Counted from the stretch's first letter, positions 32,604-44,163 are shown. The stretch: 64,000 bases of DNA from Dickeya poaceiphila (GCF_007858975.2 NZ_CP042220.2:682001-746000); one strand, 5' to 3'. Numbers and translations are program-made. The notes: a model not told the origin generated them from the letters alone.

Positions 32604-32865
32604 GTTGTTGGTTCCCTGGTGTGGCTGGTGGCGGCAGGATAATGGCAACAAGCCGGGCTGGCGATGACCTTGTTTTCAATCAGGAATCCGCTATGCAAAC
32701 AGGAGGGCGCAACGATAAGCAGTTGCAGAAAACAGGCGAGCAGGCTCGCAAAATGACGGTGTAAAGCCAAAAGGAGGCTGGCGGAAAGGCAAATACCTGA
32801 GCAGGATAACCATCAACCCGGAGACACCGAGCTGATGGAGTTGAGCAGTAATGAGACGAGAGGGA

Positions 32866-33783
<918 letters not shown>

Positions 33784-33904
33784 TTATGCTATCCCGTTTA
33801 ACGGGCCGTATTTTTTAAATATTATCTCAATTCAACGCATTATTGCGTTAGTTTTGTCCGTATCCCGACAATAGTCGGGATACGTAATGACAAGTAGCAA
33901 CGGA

Positions 33905-34768
33905 TTAGAAGTTGTAACCGGCCACCAGATAATAACCCCATCCGGTGGTGCGGACGTTGAATGGACCTCGGCCAAAATCCAGCTCGGTGCCGTCGGCCCA
34001 CTGGCCGCCGTTATGGAAGTAACGGGCGACAACCGAGTAGTGCCAGTGGTCATAATTCAACGCCAGAATATGGCTCGAAGCAATGGCATTGCTGGTACGA
34101 GACGGACCGGCGTTATTAGCCAGATCGGAGCCGAAGTCGAAGTTGGTGAAGCCGATATAGGTCAGCTTGCCGCCCCACAACGACGTGAGTGGGTAGAAGT
34201 ATTTAATTTTGAAACGGTAACCGTCCCAACGATCTTCATTCGGCGCGCTGTAGTTCTGCCCCTGGTATTTGGCATAGATATTAGCGGACAACGACAGATC
34301 GGTGCCGGTATTGATATCGGTACCCAGACCTACGTACCAGGTGCTTTGGCGTGAGTCGTTATTACGGCCCTGATCGTAGATGATGTTATTAGCGACGTAC
34401 CACTCTTTGAATGGGCCGAAGCCTAACTGTGTATTGGTTAACTTATCAATCGAGAAGCGGGGTTCAATTTCCATGAACAGCGGAGAACCTTTATCCCAGA
34501 TACCACGGTCAGGCGTGTTGCCTGCACCAAAGGTTTTTGGCACATCGACGTAGCCATAAAAATCAAACCAGTCCTTGCGGGCGAAGGCTTCGTATTCCAG
34601 ATACACATCATTGTTTAACTGAGGTCCGAAACGCGTGTGATAACTGCCTACCACATTGATGCTCTGGTGCCACCAATCAGAGAGGTATTGCGGCGCGTTG
34701 TTATCTGCAAGGGTGGGTAAACTGTATGACAATGTGCTGATTGCACAAGCAGCAAGGATTTTCTTCAT
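33905..34768 (-). CDS. tsx: Nucleoside-specific outer-membrane channel Tsx
   Basis: Twelve-stranded outer-membrane channel for nucleosides and deoxynucleosides. The 287-residue precursor begins [21 protein letters not shown] (signal peptide, cut before DNN). The mature part keeps [24 protein letters not shown] in family form, [33 protein letters not shown] and a C-terminal Phe. The longer frame to 34828 is not supported. In E. coli tsx is elsewhere on the chromosome; here it sits between nadC and ampD. A PurR-like box lies about 125 bp upstream. Confidence 0.95.
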   Translation of the reverse strand: MKKILAACAISTLSYSLPTLADNNAPQYLSDWWHQSINVVGSYHTRFGPQLNNDVYLEYEAFARKDWFDFYGYVDVPKTFGAGNTPDRGIWDKGSPLFMEIEPRFSIDKLTNTQLGFGPFKEWYVANNIIYDQGRNNDSRQSTWYVGLGTDINTGTDLSLSANIYAKYQGQNYSAPNEDRWDGYRFKIKYFYPLTSLWGGKLTYIGFTNFDFGSDLANNAGPSRTSNAIASSHILALNYDHWHYSVVARYFHNGGQWADGTELDFGRGPFNVRTTGWGYYLVAGYNF

Positions 34769-34891
34769 GACGATTCTCTGTATTGTCCGACGCATTGTAG
34801 CAGCCCGGCCTGACTGCCTGGGTTGCAAGTAGCGATTCGGGCGGTAATAACAAAATGGATGCTGAAAAAACTTTCCGGCGATAAGCAGAAG

Positions 34892-34907
34892 ACGAAAACG
34901 TTTGCCT
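34892..34907 (-). promoter_or_regulatory. PurR-like box upstream of tsx
   Basis: Read on the minus strand this is AGGCAAACGTTTTCGT, matching 15 of 16 positions of the PurR consensus ACGCAAACGTTTKCGT. It lies in the 419-bp tsx-ampD gap, 123 bp before the tsx ATG. The rest of that gap shows no gene. Repression of nucleoside uptake by PurR with hypoxanthine or guanine would make sense, but CytR, which reads related half sites, is an alternative. Confidence 0.6.
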
Positions 34908-35187
34908 GTGATGGCGGAATCATCGGGTACTTGCCGAAAAGAAGGGGCGCAGCATACCAGAAGATGAGAGGAACATCATGGTTTGTGTGCGTACCCTGAC
35001 GAGCGACGGCGGATAAATCACCAGGTTTTTTTAACCCCTCAGGAATATCGCAGATGCGGTAAGATGTTGGCTCAATGAGTGTAATCAGTCGGTTAGTCTT
35101 GCTGGTGAGAGGCCCGGTTATTGTCAGGCAAAAAATACTGGGGTGATGATGGTTTGTTGAATGGCAGAGCAACGAAAAGGAGTGTTG

Positions 35188-35748
35188 ATGAAAGTGGAGC
35201 ATGGCTGGCTGACCGGTGTCAGACGCGTTCTGTCACCACATCAGGATGAGCGTCCGCAAGGGGAGTTACCTTCTTTGCTGGTGATTCACAACATCAGTCT
35301 GCCTCCGGGGGAGTTTGGTGGACCTTACATTGATCAACTCTTTACCGGTACGCTGGATGGGGAAGACCATCCCTATTTTGCGGCAATATGTCATCTGCGA
35401 GTGTCAGCGCATTGCCTGATCCGACGTACCGGTGAAATCATACAATATGTGGCGTTTGATCAACGGGCCTGGCACGCAGGGCTATCACAGTTTGAAGGAC
35501 GAGAGCGCTGTAATGATTTCGCTATTGGTATTGAGCTGGAAGGTACCGATATGCTGCCGTTTACCTCAGAACAGTATGCCCGGCTGGCGGAGGTTACCTT
35601 CTTGCTGAGTGCAACCTATGGTATTACGCCTGAGCGTATTACCGGGCATAGTGATATTGCGCCGGGACGTAAGACTGATCCCGGTCCCGCATTCGATTGG
35701 GTACGATATCAACAGTTATGGCAGACGCTACCGGAACAAGGGGAGTAA
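35188..35748 (+). CDS. ampD: 1,6-anhydro-N-acetylmuramyl-L-alanine amidase AmpD
   Basis: Cytoplasmic zinc amidase of peptidoglycan recycling that cuts the peptide from anhydro-muropeptides, so its loss derepresses AmpR-controlled beta-lactamase in species that have one. The 186 residues start MKVEHGWLTGVRRV after a good AAGGAG site. Zinc ligands His34, His154 and Asp164 fall in VIHNIS, GHSDIAPG and KTDPGPAFDW, the same numbers as in E. coli. The frame from 35161 is an unsupported extension. Confidence 0.96.
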   Translation: MKVEHGWLTGVRRVLSPHQDERPQGELPSLLVIHNISLPPGEFGGPYIDQLFTGTLDGEDHPYFAAICHLRVSAHCLIRRTGEIIQYVAFDQRAWHAGLSQFEGRERCNDFAIGIELEGTDMLPFTSEQYARLAEVTFLLSATYGITPERITGHSDIAPGRKTDPGPAFDWVRYQQLWQTLPEQGE

Positions 35749-35754
35749 TCACTG

Positions 35755-36609
35755 ATGACGTTGTTTAGCTTATTGCTGGTCCTGGGGTGGGAGCGGTTGT
35801 TTAAGCGTGGTGAACATTGGCAATTGGATCACCATCTGGAACGGATGTTCCGTCATCTTTCCGCGCCATCGTTGTTGCAAACATTGCTGTTATCTATTAT
35901 GGGAATGGCGGTGGTGTTGGCGGCGCAGTGGGTGCTCAGCGGCTGGCTGTTTGGTTTGCCGTTGTTACTGTTGTGGATCGCTGTCGGCTTGTTGTGCATC
36001 GGCGCAGGCGAAATACGCCAGCATTACCACCGTTATATTCAGGCTGCTCAGCGCGGTGAAGTGGATGCCTGCCGGGAAATGGCCGAGGAACTGGCGTTGA
36101 TTCATGGTTTGCCATTGGATGCCAGCGAACATGAGCGGCTAAGGGAATTACAAAATGCGTTGTTGTGGCTAAATTTCCGCTTTTATCTGGCCCCGTTGTT
36201 TTGGTTTATCGCCGCAGGCCATTACGGCCCGGTGGCGCTGGTCGGTTACACCGTGTTGCGTGCCCGGCAGTGTTGTCTGGCTCGTCATCATACACCGCTG
36301 GAACGGGCGAATTCCGGTGTCGATACTTTACTGCATTGGCTGGACTGGATTCCGGTAAGGTTGGCGGGTGCGGCTTATGCACTGTTGGGGCACGGTGAGA
36401 AAGCATTGCCGGCCTGGTTTGCCGCCATTATGGATGTGCATTCTTCTCAGTATTGGGTGCTGACAAAGCTGGCGCAGTTTTCACTGGAACGGGAATCGCA
36501 TGGCGACCCGATTGCTACGCCGAGAGCGGCAGTCTCGCTGGCGAAAAAGGTTACGTTGGCGCTGGTGGTGGTCGTGGCGTTGCTGACTATCTACGGTACG
36601 CTGGTATAA
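35755..36609 (+). CDS. ampE: AmpE inner-membrane regulatory protein
   Basis: Polytopic inner-membrane protein with a putative sensory or nucleotide-related role in beta-lactamase induction. The 284 residues start [29 protein letters not shown] and have four membrane segments (about residues 40-60, 62-82, 138-165 and the C terminus near 265-282). It lies 6 bp after ampD in an operon and is convergent with aroP. Confidence 0.94.
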   Translation: MTLFSLLLVLGWERLFKRGEHWQLDHHLERMFRHLSAPSLLQTLLLSIMGMAVVLAAQWVLSGWLFGLPLLLLWIAVGLLCIGAGEIRQHYHRYIQAAQRGEVDACREMAEELALIHGLPLDASEHERLRELQNALLWLNFRFYLAPLFWFIAAGHYGPVALVGYTVLRARQCCLARHHTPLERANSGVDTLLHWLDWIPVRLAGAAYALLGHGEKALPAWFAAIMDVHSSQYWVLTKLAQFSLERESHGDPIATPRAAVSLAKKVTLALVVVVALLTIYGTLV

Positions 36610-36640
36610 CGCAGAGATGAGGTGACAGATCCAACGAAAA

Positions 36641-36668
36641 CAGTATGGCCACTGCGACGGCCATACTG
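36641..36668 (-). terminator. Terminator between ampE and aroP
   Basis: A perfect 10-bp stem, CAGTATGGCC (36641-36650) and GGCCATACTG (36659-36668), with an 8-nt loop. On the minus strand it is followed by TTTTCGTT, so it best serves aroP. It may also stop ampE transcripts. Confidence 0.75.
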
Positions 36669-36680
36669 AAAGGGAACGGA

Positions 36681-38027
36681 TTATTGATGCTTTTTAAAGC
36701 GATAGCCGATGCCCAGCACTAACAGCCAGACTGGAATCAATAAGACGGAAATCTGGATGCCCGGCGTCAGGTACATGATCACCAGAATGCCAGCCATAAA
36801 CGCCAGACACAGGTAGTTGCCGAAGGGGAACCACAGTGCTTTGAACCGGGTTGTGGCCCCTTCGCGCTCTTTGGCGGCACGGAATTTCAAGTGCGCCAGG
36901 CTTATCATCGCCCAGTTGATCACCAGAGCAGACACCACCAGCGCCATCAGCAGTTCAAACGCTTTGCCCGGCAGCAGATAGTTAATCAGTACGCACAGTG
37001 CGGTAGCCAGTGCGGAAATGCCAATCGCTACGACCGGCACGCCGCGGCTATCTACTTTCAGCAGAGACTGTGGGCCATTCCCCTGTTTAGCCAGACCGTA
37101 CAGCATACGGCTGTTGCAGTAGACACAACTGTTGTATACCGACAGCGCCGCTGTCAGCACCACGAGATTCAGGATGTTGGCGACCAATTCACTGTTCAGT
37201 GCATGGAAAATCATGACGAACGGGCTGCCGCCTTCCACGACTTTACCCCATGGGTAGAGTGACAGCAGGACAGTCAGCGAACCGACATAGAAAATCAGGA
37301 TACGATAGATGACCTGATTGGTGGCGCGAGGAATGCTTTCTTCCGGTTTATCTGCTTCGGCAGCAGTAATACCCACCAGTTCCAGGCCGCCAAAAGAGAA
37401 CATGATAACCGCCATTGCCATCACCAGACCGCTGATGCCGTTGGGGAAGAATCCCCCCTGTGCCCAGAGGTTGGTGATGGTGGCTTCAGGACCACCCTGA
37501 CCGCTCAGCAGCAGCCAACCGCCGAACACGATCATGCCGACAATAGCCACCACCTTGATAATCGCAAACCAGAATTCCAGTTCGCCGTACATTTTCACGT
37601 TGGCGAGGTTAATGGCGTTGATCAGCACAAAGAATACGGCAGCGGAAACCCAGGTGGGAATGCCGGGCCACCAGTATTGAATGTAGATGCCGACGGCGCT
37701 CAGTTCCGCCATAGCGACCAGCACGTAGAGCACCCAGTAGTTCCAGCCAGAGGCGAAACCGGCAAAGTTGCCCCAGTATTTATAGGCAAAGTGGCTGAAT
37801 GAACCGGCAACCGGCTCTTCCACCACCATTTCGCCTAACTGGCGCATGATGAAAAATGCGATCAGACCACCTATCGCGTAGCCCAGCAGGACGGATGGCC
37901 CAGCCATTTTGATTGTTTGCGCGATACCGAGAAACAGCCCGGTACCTACCGCGCCTCCCAGAGCAATCAACTGTATGTGACGGTTTTTTAAGCCGCGTTG
38001 CAGCGTACCGTCTTGTTGATCTTGCAT
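36681..38027 (-). CDS. aroP: Aromatic amino acid permease AroP
   Basis: Proton symporter for phenylalanine, tyrosine and tryptophan (APC superfamily). The 448 residues begin MQDQQDGTLQRGLKNRHIQL with about twelve membrane helices. IALGGAVGTGLFLG, EEPVAGSFSHFAYKYWG, FSFGGLELVGITAAEAD and CVYCNSRMLYGLA are typical. I use ATG 38027, preceded by AGGGGG; the longer frame to 38051 is unlikely. A TyrR-like box is centred about 90 bp upstream. Confidence 0.95.
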   Translation of the reverse strand: MQDQQDGTLQRGLKNRHIQLIALGGAVGTGLFLGIAQTIKMAGPSVLLGYAIGGLIAFFIMRQLGEMVVEEPVAGSFSHFAYKYWGNFAGFASGWNYWVLYVLVAMAELSAVGIYIQYWWPGIPTWVSAAVFFVLINAINLANVKMYGELEFWFAIIKVVAIVGMIVFGGWLLLSGQGGPEATITNLWAQGGFFPNGISGLVMAMAVIMFSFGGLELVGITAAEADKPEESIPRATNQVIYRILIFYVGSLTVLLSLYPWGKVVEGGSPFVMIFHALNSELVANILNLVVLTAALSVYNSCVYCNSRMLYGLAKQGNGPQSLLKVDSRGVPVVAIGISALATALCVLINYLLPGKAFELLMALVVSALVINWAMISLAHLKFRAAKEREGATTRFKALWFPFGNYLCLAFMAGILVIMYLTPGIQISVLLIPVWLLVLGIGYRFKKHQ

Positions 38028-38108
38028 GTGTTTACCCCCTGCCGATGACAAGACAAACTGTCCACCAACAGTGTGGTTGGGGCGGGTTTGTTTGTCTTTT
38101 TACGTATA

Positions 38109-38126
38109 TGTAATTTTATATTTACG
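38109..38126 (-). promoter_or_regulatory. TyrR-like box upstream of aroP
   Basis: TGTAAT, 6 bp, TTTACG matches 10 of 12 positions of the TyrR consensus TGTAAA-N6-TTTACA. It lies 82-99 bp upstream of the aroP ATG. E. coli aroP is repressed by TyrR from boxes in the same region. A partial TTTTTACG just beside it could be part of a second, weak box. Confidence 0.6.
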
Positions 38127-38423
38127 ACGCTGGCAAACCTAAATTGTTGCCGATGCTATCGCGCGTCAGAGAATAGTGATAAGCGCAGAGGATTGCACTG
38201 ATTTATTGCGAGGCATGGCATAAAAGTGTGATGTCATGATCACCATCATCTGTACGTTATGATTTTGCGCTTTTATCGTCGTGGGGGACCGGTGCTGGTT
38301 ATGGCCGCCTTATCCATATCACAAATGCGATAGGTTAGAATAACGGCAGGCAGAGTGAAGGCAATAGCATTTTTTATTTCATTAAAATTCATATTTAATG
38401 AATTTTAATTCACATTGTTTCGG

Positions 38424-38438
38424 GTTGAACGGTTCAGC
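38424..38438 (+). promoter_or_regulatory. Cra-like palindrome upstream of pdhR
   Basis: GTTGAACGGTTCAGC, whose reverse complement begins with the GCTGAA-N-CG half site typical of Cra operators. The second half is one base out of register with the classic sites, so affinity is uncertain. E. coli pdhR is a Cra target, and cra itself is encoded in this window. Confidence 0.4.
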
Positions 38439-38626
38439 TTTGCCTGATTATGGTTTCAAAAAAGTTAAAACGTATACCCTTCTGAAATGGTCATACCTCT
38501 GACCTATTTGCGCTTTTGTCACAATATTCCAGGCATTTGTTAAAATGTGGGGTGATTGGTGATTTCACGCAAGGTCTGTATAGACAGAAGGTGAATACTT
38601 TGTTACTTTGTGCGTCATGTTTTTGA

Positions 38627-38643
38627 AATTGGTATTACCAATT
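38627..38643 (+). promoter_or_regulatory. PdhR operator
   Basis: A perfect 17-bp palindrome AATTGGTATTACCAATT, matching the PdhR consensus ATTGGT-N3-ACCAAT. It lies 32 bp upstream of the pdhR ATG, consistent with autorepression of the pdhR-aceEF-lpd unit that pyruvate relieves. Confidence 0.88.
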
Positions 38644-38675
38644 GACTCCGCGCTTTTTCGCCGGGAAGAATTCAC

Positions 38676-39440
38676 ATGGCTTACAGCAAGATCCGTCAAC
38701 CCAAACTGTCAGATGTGATTGAACAACAACTGGAGTTTTTGATCCTTGAGGGAACCTTGCGCCCCGGTGAAAAGTTGCCGCCGGAACGCGAACTGGCAAA
38801 ACAGTTTGAGGTTTCCCGTCCTTCCCTGCGCGAGGCGATTCAGCGGCTGGAAGCAAAAGGGTTACTGTTACGCCGTCAGGGTGGCGGTACCTTTGTCCAG
38901 AACAATCTTTGGCAGAGTGTTAGCGATCCGCTGGCGGAACTGCTGAGTAATCATCCAGAATCTCAGTTCGACCTCCTTGAAACCCGTCATGCCCTTGAAG
39001 GTATTGCTGCTTATTATGCCGCGTTGCGTGGCACAGAAGAGGATTTGCAGCGCATCCGTGATTGTCATGCCCATATTGAAACGGCGCGTGAAGCTAGCGA
39101 CCTGGAAGGGGAATCAGAGGCGGTCATGCATTATCAGGTAGCGGTGACCGAGGCGGCGCATAACGTAGTGCTGTTGCACCTGTTACGCTGTATGGGACCG
39201 ATGCTCGAACAAAACGTCAGACAGAATTTTGAGTTGCTTTATCTGAGTCGTGAAGTGCTGACGCAGGTGAGTAGCCATCGTGCCAGAATTTTTGAGGCGA
39301 TTGTTGCCCGCGAGCCAGAAAAAGCACGCGAAGCATCGCATCGTCATCTGGCTTTTATTGAGGAAGTATTGCTGGAACTTAACCGGGAACATAGTCGGCG
39401 GGAACGCTCGTTACGCCGGCTCCAGCAACGCAAGGATTAG
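38676..39440 (+). CDS. pdhR: Pyruvate-responsive repressor PdhR (GntR/FadR family)
   Basis: Represses the pyruvate dehydrogenase operon and respiratory genes; pyruvate is the inducer. The 254 residues have an N-terminal winged helix ([28 protein letters not shown] around residues 28-56, quoted in parts) and an all-helical FCD effector domain with metal-ligand His residues. It starts 32 bp after the operator and is followed by a 131-bp gap with a long hairpin before aceE. Confidence 0.96.
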   Translation: MAYSKIRQPKLSDVIEQQLEFLILEGTLRPGEKLPPERELAKQFEVSRPSLREAIQRLEAKGLLLRRQGGGTFVQNNLWQSVSDPLAELLSNHPESQFDLLETRHALEGIAAYYAALRGTEEDLQRIRDCHAHIETAREASDLEGESEAVMHYQVAVTEAAHNVVLLHLLRCMGPMLEQNVRQNFELLYLSREVLTQVSSHRARIFEAIVAREPEKAREASHRHLAFIEEVLLELNREHSRRERSLRRLQQRKD

Positions 39441-39477
39441 GCCGTCGACTGGCGGTCGTTTGCGGTAACAAGACGAA

Positions 39478-39531
39478 GAGCCTGTCTTCCTGTGTTTTCT
39501 CCACAGGACCAGAGTGCAGGAAGACAGGCTC
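39478..39531 (+). promoter_or_regulatory. Long hairpin between pdhR and aceE
   Basis: A perfect 15-bp inverted repeat, GAGCCTGTCTTCCTG (39478-39492) and CAGGAAGACAGGCTC (39517-39531). A second perfect 7-bp stem, TCCTGTG (39488-39494) with CACAGGA (39502-39508), shares bases with the left arm, so the two cannot both form fully. There is no T run, so a simple terminator is unlikely. It could be an attenuation, RNA-stability or processing element in the aceE leader. Confidence 0.6.
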
Positions 39532-39571
39532 CAGACAAATCCACTGATTAGAAACAGATAAGGAATACACC

Positions 39572-42235
39572 ATGTCAGAACGTTTGAACAATGACGTGGA
39601 TCCGATCGAAACGCGTGACTGGCTGCAAGCGATCGAATCGGTTATCCGTGAAGAGGGTGTTGAGCGCGCTCAGTTCCTGATTGATCAGGTATTGACTGAA
39701 GCACGTAAAGGTGGGGTGAAAGTTGCTGCGGGCAGTGCTGGCAGTAACTACATCAACACCATCGCGGCAGAAGATGAACCCGCGTATCCGGGGAACCTTG
39801 ATCTGGAGCGTCGTATCCGTTCCGCAATCCGTTGGAATGCGGTGATGACGGTACTGCGCGCATCTAAGAAGGATCTGGAGCTGGGCGGTCATATGGCGTC
39901 TTTCCAGTCTTCCGCTACCTTCTATGAAGTGTGCTTCAACCACTTCTTCCGTGCTCGTAATGCACAAGACGGCGGTGACCTGGTGTTCTTCCAGGGGCAT
40001 ATTTCTCCTGGCGTTTACGCGCGCGCTTTCCTGGAAGGTCGTTTGACTGAAGATCAAATGAACAACTTCCGTCAGGAAGTGCACGGCAATGGCCTGTCTT
40101 CCTACCCGCATCCGAAATTAATGCCGGAATTCTGGCAGTTCCCGACCGTGTCGATGGGGTTGGGGCCAATTAACGCGATTTATCAGGCCAAATTCCTGAA
40201 ATATCTTAACAATCGCGGCCTGAAAGACACCACGAAGCAGACTGTATACGCTTTCCTGGGCGACGGTGAAATGGATGAGCCGGAATCTAAAGGCGCCATC
40301 ACTATCGCGACCCGTGAAAAACTGGACAACCTGGTGTTTGTCATCAACTGTAACCTGCAGCGTCTGGATGGTCCGGTTACGGGTAATGGCAAGATCATTA
40401 ACGAGCTGGAAGGCATCTTCGGTGGCGCTGGCTGGGAAGTGATCAAGGTTATCTGGGGTGGTCGTTGGGATGAGCTGCTGCGTAAAGACACCAGTGGCAA
40501 GCTGATTCAACTGATGAACGAAACCGTTGACGGCGACTATCAGACCTTCAAGTCCAAAAACGGTGCCTACGTGCGTGAGCACTTCTTCGGTAAATACCCG
40601 GAAACCGCTGCACTGGTCAAAGACTGGAGCGATGACGACATCTGGGCACTTAACCGTGGCGGCCACGATCCGAAGAAAGTCTACGCTGCACTGAAAAAAG
40701 CACAGGAAACCAAAGGCAAGCCGGTGGTTATTCTGGCGCATACCATCAAAGGTTATGGTATGGGTGATGCGGCTGAAGGCAAGAACATTGCTCACCAGGT
40801 CAAGAAAATCAACATGGACGGCGTGCGTTATTTCCGCGACCGTTTCAATGTGCCGGTTGCTGACGCTGATGTCGAAAAACTGCCGTTCATTACCTTCGAC
40901 AAAAATTCCGAAGAGTACAAATACCTGCATGAACGTCGTCAGGCGCTGGAAGGCTACCTGCCGTCCCGTCAGCCGAGATTTGATGAGAAACTGGACCTGC
41001 CGACGCTGGAAGATTTCAGTTCTCTGCTGGAAGAGCAGACCAAAGAAATCTCCACCACCATCGCCTTTGTGCGTGCACTGAACGTGATGCTGAAGAACAA
41101 GTCTATCAAAGACAGACTGGTTCCGATCATCGCCGACGAAGCGCGTACCTTCGGTATGGAAGGTCTGTTCCGTCAGATCGGTATCTACAGCCCGAATGGT
41201 CAGCAGTATACCCCGCAGGACCGCGAACTGGTCGCTTATTATAAAGAAGATCAGAAAGGTCAGATCCTGCAGGAAGGGATCAACGAACTGGGTGCAGGCT
41301 CCTCCTGGCTGGCGGCGGCAACGTCTTACAGCACCAATAACCTGCCGATGATCCCGTTCTACATTTATTACTCCATGTTCGGGTTCCAGCGTATCGGCGA
41401 CCTGTGCTGGGCTGCTGGTGACCAACAGGCACGTGGCTTCCTGATCGGCGGTACATCCGGTCGTACCACGCTGAACGGCGAAGGTTTGCAGCATGAAGAT
41501 GGTCACAGCCACATCCAGTCGCTGACCATTCCGAACTGTATTTCTTACGACCCGGCTTTCGCTTATGAAGTGGCGGTCATCATGCATGACGGTCTGGTTC
41601 GTATGTATGGCGACGCGCAGGAAAACATTTACTACTACATCACCACACTGAACGAAAACTACCACATGCCGGCGATGCCGCAGGGTGCCGAAGAAGGCAT
41701 CCGCAAAGGTATCTACAAGCTGGAAACCGTGGCGGGCAGCAAAGGCAAAGTTCAGTTGCTGGGTTCCGGCTCTATCCTGCGTCATGTGCGCGAAGCCGCA
41801 CAGATTCTGGCCAACGATTACGGCATCGGTTCTGATGTGTACAGCGTTACCTCCTTCACCGAACTGGCCCGTGACGGTCAGGACTGTGAACGTTGGAACA
41901 TGCTGCACCCGACCGAAGCGCCGCGCGTACCGTACATCGCTCAGGTGATGAACGACGCACCGGCAGTCGCGTCTACCGACTACATGAAACTGTTTGCCGA
42001 GCAGGTACGTACCTACGTTCCGGCCAGCGATTATCGCGTACTGGGTACTGATGGTTTTGGCCGTTCCGACAGCCGTGAAAACCTGCGTCACCACTTTGAA
42101 GTGGATGCTTCCTACGTGGTTGTTGCTGCACTGGGCGAACTGGCTAAACGCGGTGAAGTTGAAAAATCTGTGGTGGCTGAAGCCATCAAGAAATTCGACA
42201 TCAATCCTGAAAAAGTTAACCCGCGCGTAGCATAA
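39572..42235 (+). CDS. aceE: Pyruvate dehydrogenase E1 component AceE
   Basis: Homodimeric ThDP-dependent E1 that decarboxylates pyruvate and transfers the acetyl group to AceF. The 887-residue length equals E. coli AceE. The ThDP motif runs from [10 protein letters not shown] to NCNLQ (about residues 230-260), with conserved [19 protein letters not shown] and [16 protein letters not shown] good AAGGA site precedes the ATG. A 13-bp gap to aceF indicates an operon. Confidence 0.98.
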   Translation: MSERLNNDVDPIETRDWLQAIESVIREEGVERAQFLIDQVLTEARKGGVKVAAGSAGSNYINTIAAEDEPAYPGNLDLERRIRSAIRWNAVMTVLRASKKDLELGGHMASFQSSATFYEVCFNHFFRARNAQDGGDLVFFQGHISPGVYARAFLEGRLTEDQMNNFRQEVHGNGLSSYPHPKLMPEFWQFPTVSMGLGPINAIYQAKFLKYLNNRGLKDTTKQTVYAFLGDGEMDEPESKGAITIATREKLDNLVFVINCNLQRLDGPVTGNGKIINELEGIFGGAGWEVIKVIWGGRWDELLRKDTSGKLIQLMNETVDGDYQTFKSKNGAYVREHFFGKYPETAALVKDWSDDDIWALNRGGHDPKKVYAALKKAQETKGKPVVILAHTIKGYGMGDAAEGKNIAHQVKKINMDGVRYFRDRFNVPVADADVEKLPFITFDKNSEEYKYLHERRQALEGYLPSRQPRFDEKLDLPTLEDFSSLLEEQTKEISTTIAFVRALNVMLKNKSIKDRLVPIIADEARTFGMEGLFRQIGIYSPNGQQYTPQDRELVAYYKEDQKGQILQEGINELGAGSSWLAAATSYSTNNLPMIPFYIYYSMFGFQRIGDLCWAAGDQQARGFLIGGTSGRTTLNGEGLQHEDGHSHIQSLTIPNCISYDPAFAYEVAVIMHDGLVRMYGDAQENIYYYITTLNENYHMPAMPQGAEEGIRKGIYKLETVAGSKGKVQLLGSGSILRHVREAAQILANDYGIGSDVYSVTSFTELARDGQDCERWNMLHPTEAPRVPYIAQVMNDAPAVASTDYMKLFAEQVRTYVPASDYRVLGTDGFGRSDSRENLRHHFEVDASYVVVAALGELAKRGEVEKSVVAEAIKKFDINPEKVNPRVA

Positions 42236-42248
42236 GAGGGAAAGAGTA

Positions 42249-44132
42249 ATGGCTATCGAAATCAAGGTACCGGATATCGGTGCAGATGAAGTTGAAGTCA
42301 CCGAAGTGCTGGTCAAAGTGGGTGACAAAGTGGAAGCCGAGCAGTCGCTGATTACCGTTGAAGGTGACAAGGCTTCTATGGAAGTCCCCTCTCCGCAGGC
42401 GGGGGTGGTTAAAGAGATCAAAGTAGCGGTAGGCGACAAAGTCGAGACCGGCAAACTGATCATGGTCTTCGAAGCAGAAGGTGCGGCAGCCGCCGCACCG
42501 GCTCCGGCGGCTGCGCCAGCACCTGCAGCGGCACCTGCCGCTGCCAGCGCGGTGAAAGAAGTTGAAGTACCGGATATCGGCGGCGACGAAGTCGAAGTGA
42601 CCGAAGTGATGGTTAACGTCGGCGACACCGTAGCGGCAGAGCAGTCGCTGATTACGGTGGAAGGCGACAAAGCCTCTATGGAAGTGCCGGCGCCGTTCGC
42701 GGGTACGGTAAAAGAAATTCGCATCAAGACCGGTGACAAGGTGAAAACTGGCTCACTGATCATGGTGTTTGAGGTTGCGGGTGCAGCGCCTGCTGCTGCT
42801 CCGGCTCCTGCCGCGAGTGCACCTGCTGCCGCGCCAGCGGTGAGCGGTGGTGCTAAAGACGTCAACGTGCCGGATATCGGTGGCGATGAAGTCGAAGTGA
42901 CGGAAGTATTGGTCAAAGTCGGTGATAAAGTGTTGGCAGAACAGTCGCTGATCACCGTGGAAGGCGACAAAGCGTCAATGGAAGTTCCGGCACCGTTCGC
43001 CGGTACCGTGAAGGAAATCAAGGTTAGCACCGGCAGCAAGGTGAAAACCGGTTCGCTTATCATGGTCTTCGAAGTGGAAGGCGCCGCACCGGCTGCGACT
43101 CCTGTAGCGGCAGCACCGGCTCCGGCCGCAAGTGCACCAGCACCGGCGGCAGCGACACCAGCTGCAGCGAAAGCCGATAGCAAAGGTGAGTTTGCTGAAA
43201 ACGACGCCTACATCCATGCCACACCGGTCATTCGTCGTTTGGCGCGTGAGTTCGGCGTCAACCTGGCGAAAGTAAAAGGTACTGGCCGTAAAGGTCGTAT
43301 CCTGCGCGAAGACGTACAGGCTTACGTGAAAGAAGCCGTGAAACGCGCTGAGTCTGCGCCGGCAGCGGGGGCGACTGGCGGTTCTCTGCCGGGTCTGTTG
43401 CCGTGGCCGAAAGTTGATTTCAGCAAGTTTGGTGAAATTGAAGAAGTGGAACTGGGTCGTATCCAGAAAATCTCTGGTGCTAACCTGAGCCGTAACTGGG
43501 TGATGATCCCGCATGTTACGCACTTCGATAAAACCGACATCACTGATCTGGAAGCGTTCCGTAAACAGCAGAACGTGGAAGCCGAGAAGCGTAAACTGGA
43601 TGTGAAGATCACGCCGGTCGTGTTCATCATGAAAGCGGTTGCCGCTGCGCTTGAGCAGATGCCTCGCTTCAACAGTTCGCTGTCTGAAGACGGTCAGCGT
43701 CTGACGCTGAAGAAATACATCAACATCGGTGTTGCGGTTGATACCCCGAATGGTCTGGTGGTGCCGGTGTTCAAAGATGTGAACAAGAAAGGCATCATTG
43801 AGCTGTCTCGTGAACTGATGACCATCTCTAAGAAAGCCCGTGACGGCAAGTTGACCGCTGGTGAAATGCAGGGTGGGTGCTTTACCATCTCCAGCATCGG
43901 CGGCCTTGGCACGACGCATTTCGCACCGATTGTCAACGCGCCGGAAGTGGCTATTCTGGGGGTATCTAAGTCCGCCATGGAACCGGTCTGGAATGGTAAA
44001 GAGTTTGTTCCGCGTCTGATGATGCCGATATCTCTGTCCTTCGACCACCGTGTCATTGACGGCGCTGATGGTGCACGCTTCATTACCATCATCAACAATA
44101 CCTTGTCCGACATTCGTCGTCTGGTGATGTAA
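42249..44132 (+). CDS. aceF: Dihydrolipoamide acetyltransferase E2 (AceF), three lipoyl domains
   Basis: Core of the pyruvate dehydrogenase complex. The 627 residues contain three lipoyl domains with modified lysines Lys41, Lys141 and Lys241 in GDKASMEVP, spaced exactly 100 residues apart and joined by Ala-Pro linkers. Next is a peripheral-subunit-binding domain (about 320-360, [19 protein letters not shown]) and a catalytic domain ending with the active-site motif [14 protein letters not shown]. The lipoyl-coding DNA is a 300-bp triple repeat. Ends at a strong terminator. Confidence 0.98.
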   Translation: MAIEIKVPDIGADEVEVTEVLVKVGDKVEAEQSLITVEGDKASMEVPSPQAGVVKEIKVAVGDKVETGKLIMVFEAEGAAAAAPAPAAAPAPAAAPAAASAVKEVEVPDIGGDEVEVTEVMVNVGDTVAAEQSLITVEGDKASMEVPAPFAGTVKEIRIKTGDKVKTGSLIMVFEVAGAAPAAAPAPAASAPAAAPAVSGGAKDVNVPDIGGDEVEVTEVLVKVGDKVLAEQSLITVEGDKASMEVPAPFAGTVKEIKVSTGSKVKTGSLIMVFEVEGAAPAATPVAAAPAPAASAPAPAAATPAAAKADSKGEFAENDAYIHATPVIRRLAREFGVNLAKVKGTGRKGRILREDVQAYVKEAVKRAESAPAAGATGGSLPGLLPWPKVDFSKFGEIEEVELGRIQKISGANLSRNWVMIPHVTHFDKTDITDLEAFRKQQNVEAEKRKLDVKITPVVFIMKAVAAALEQMPRFNSSLSEDGQRLTLKKYINIGVAVDTPNGLVVPVFKDVNKKGIIELSRELMTISKKARDGKLTAGEMQGGCFTISSIGGLGTTHFAPIVNAPEVAILGVSKSAMEPVWNGKEFVPRLMMPISLSFDHRVIDGADGARFITIINNTLSDIRRLVM

Positions 44133-44136
44133 TCGA

Positions 44137-44163
44137 AAAGCCGGCCTGACGGCCGGCTTTTTT
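44137..44163 (+). terminator. Terminator after aceF
   Basis: AAAGCCGGCC (about 44137-44146), a TGAC loop, and GGCCGGCTTT with a T run to 44163. It separates aceEF from lpd, which has its own upstream region. Confidence 0.9.

Larger units (their letters stand above)
38127..38675. other. aroP-pdhR divergent intergenic region
   Basis: About 550 bp without a gene between the aroP control region and pdhR. It holds the Cra-like palindrome (38424-38438) and the PdhR-like operator (38627-38643), both listed separately, and otherwise AT-rich DNA around 38370-38410. I do not see a further ORF or RNA gene. Confidence 0.6.

Noticed and set aside
42249..43090. The regular 300-bp repeats as a possible mobile or CRISPR-like array
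   Set aside because: They code for the three AceF lipoyl domains in frame.
40118..43183. A 1021-codon open frame on the minus strand across aceE and aceF
   Set aside because: Its long run follows from GC-rich third positions and the Ala-Pro-rich aceF linkers. The plus-strand genes are certain, and the translation is repetitive Ser/Thr/Ala without any known domain or ribosome site.
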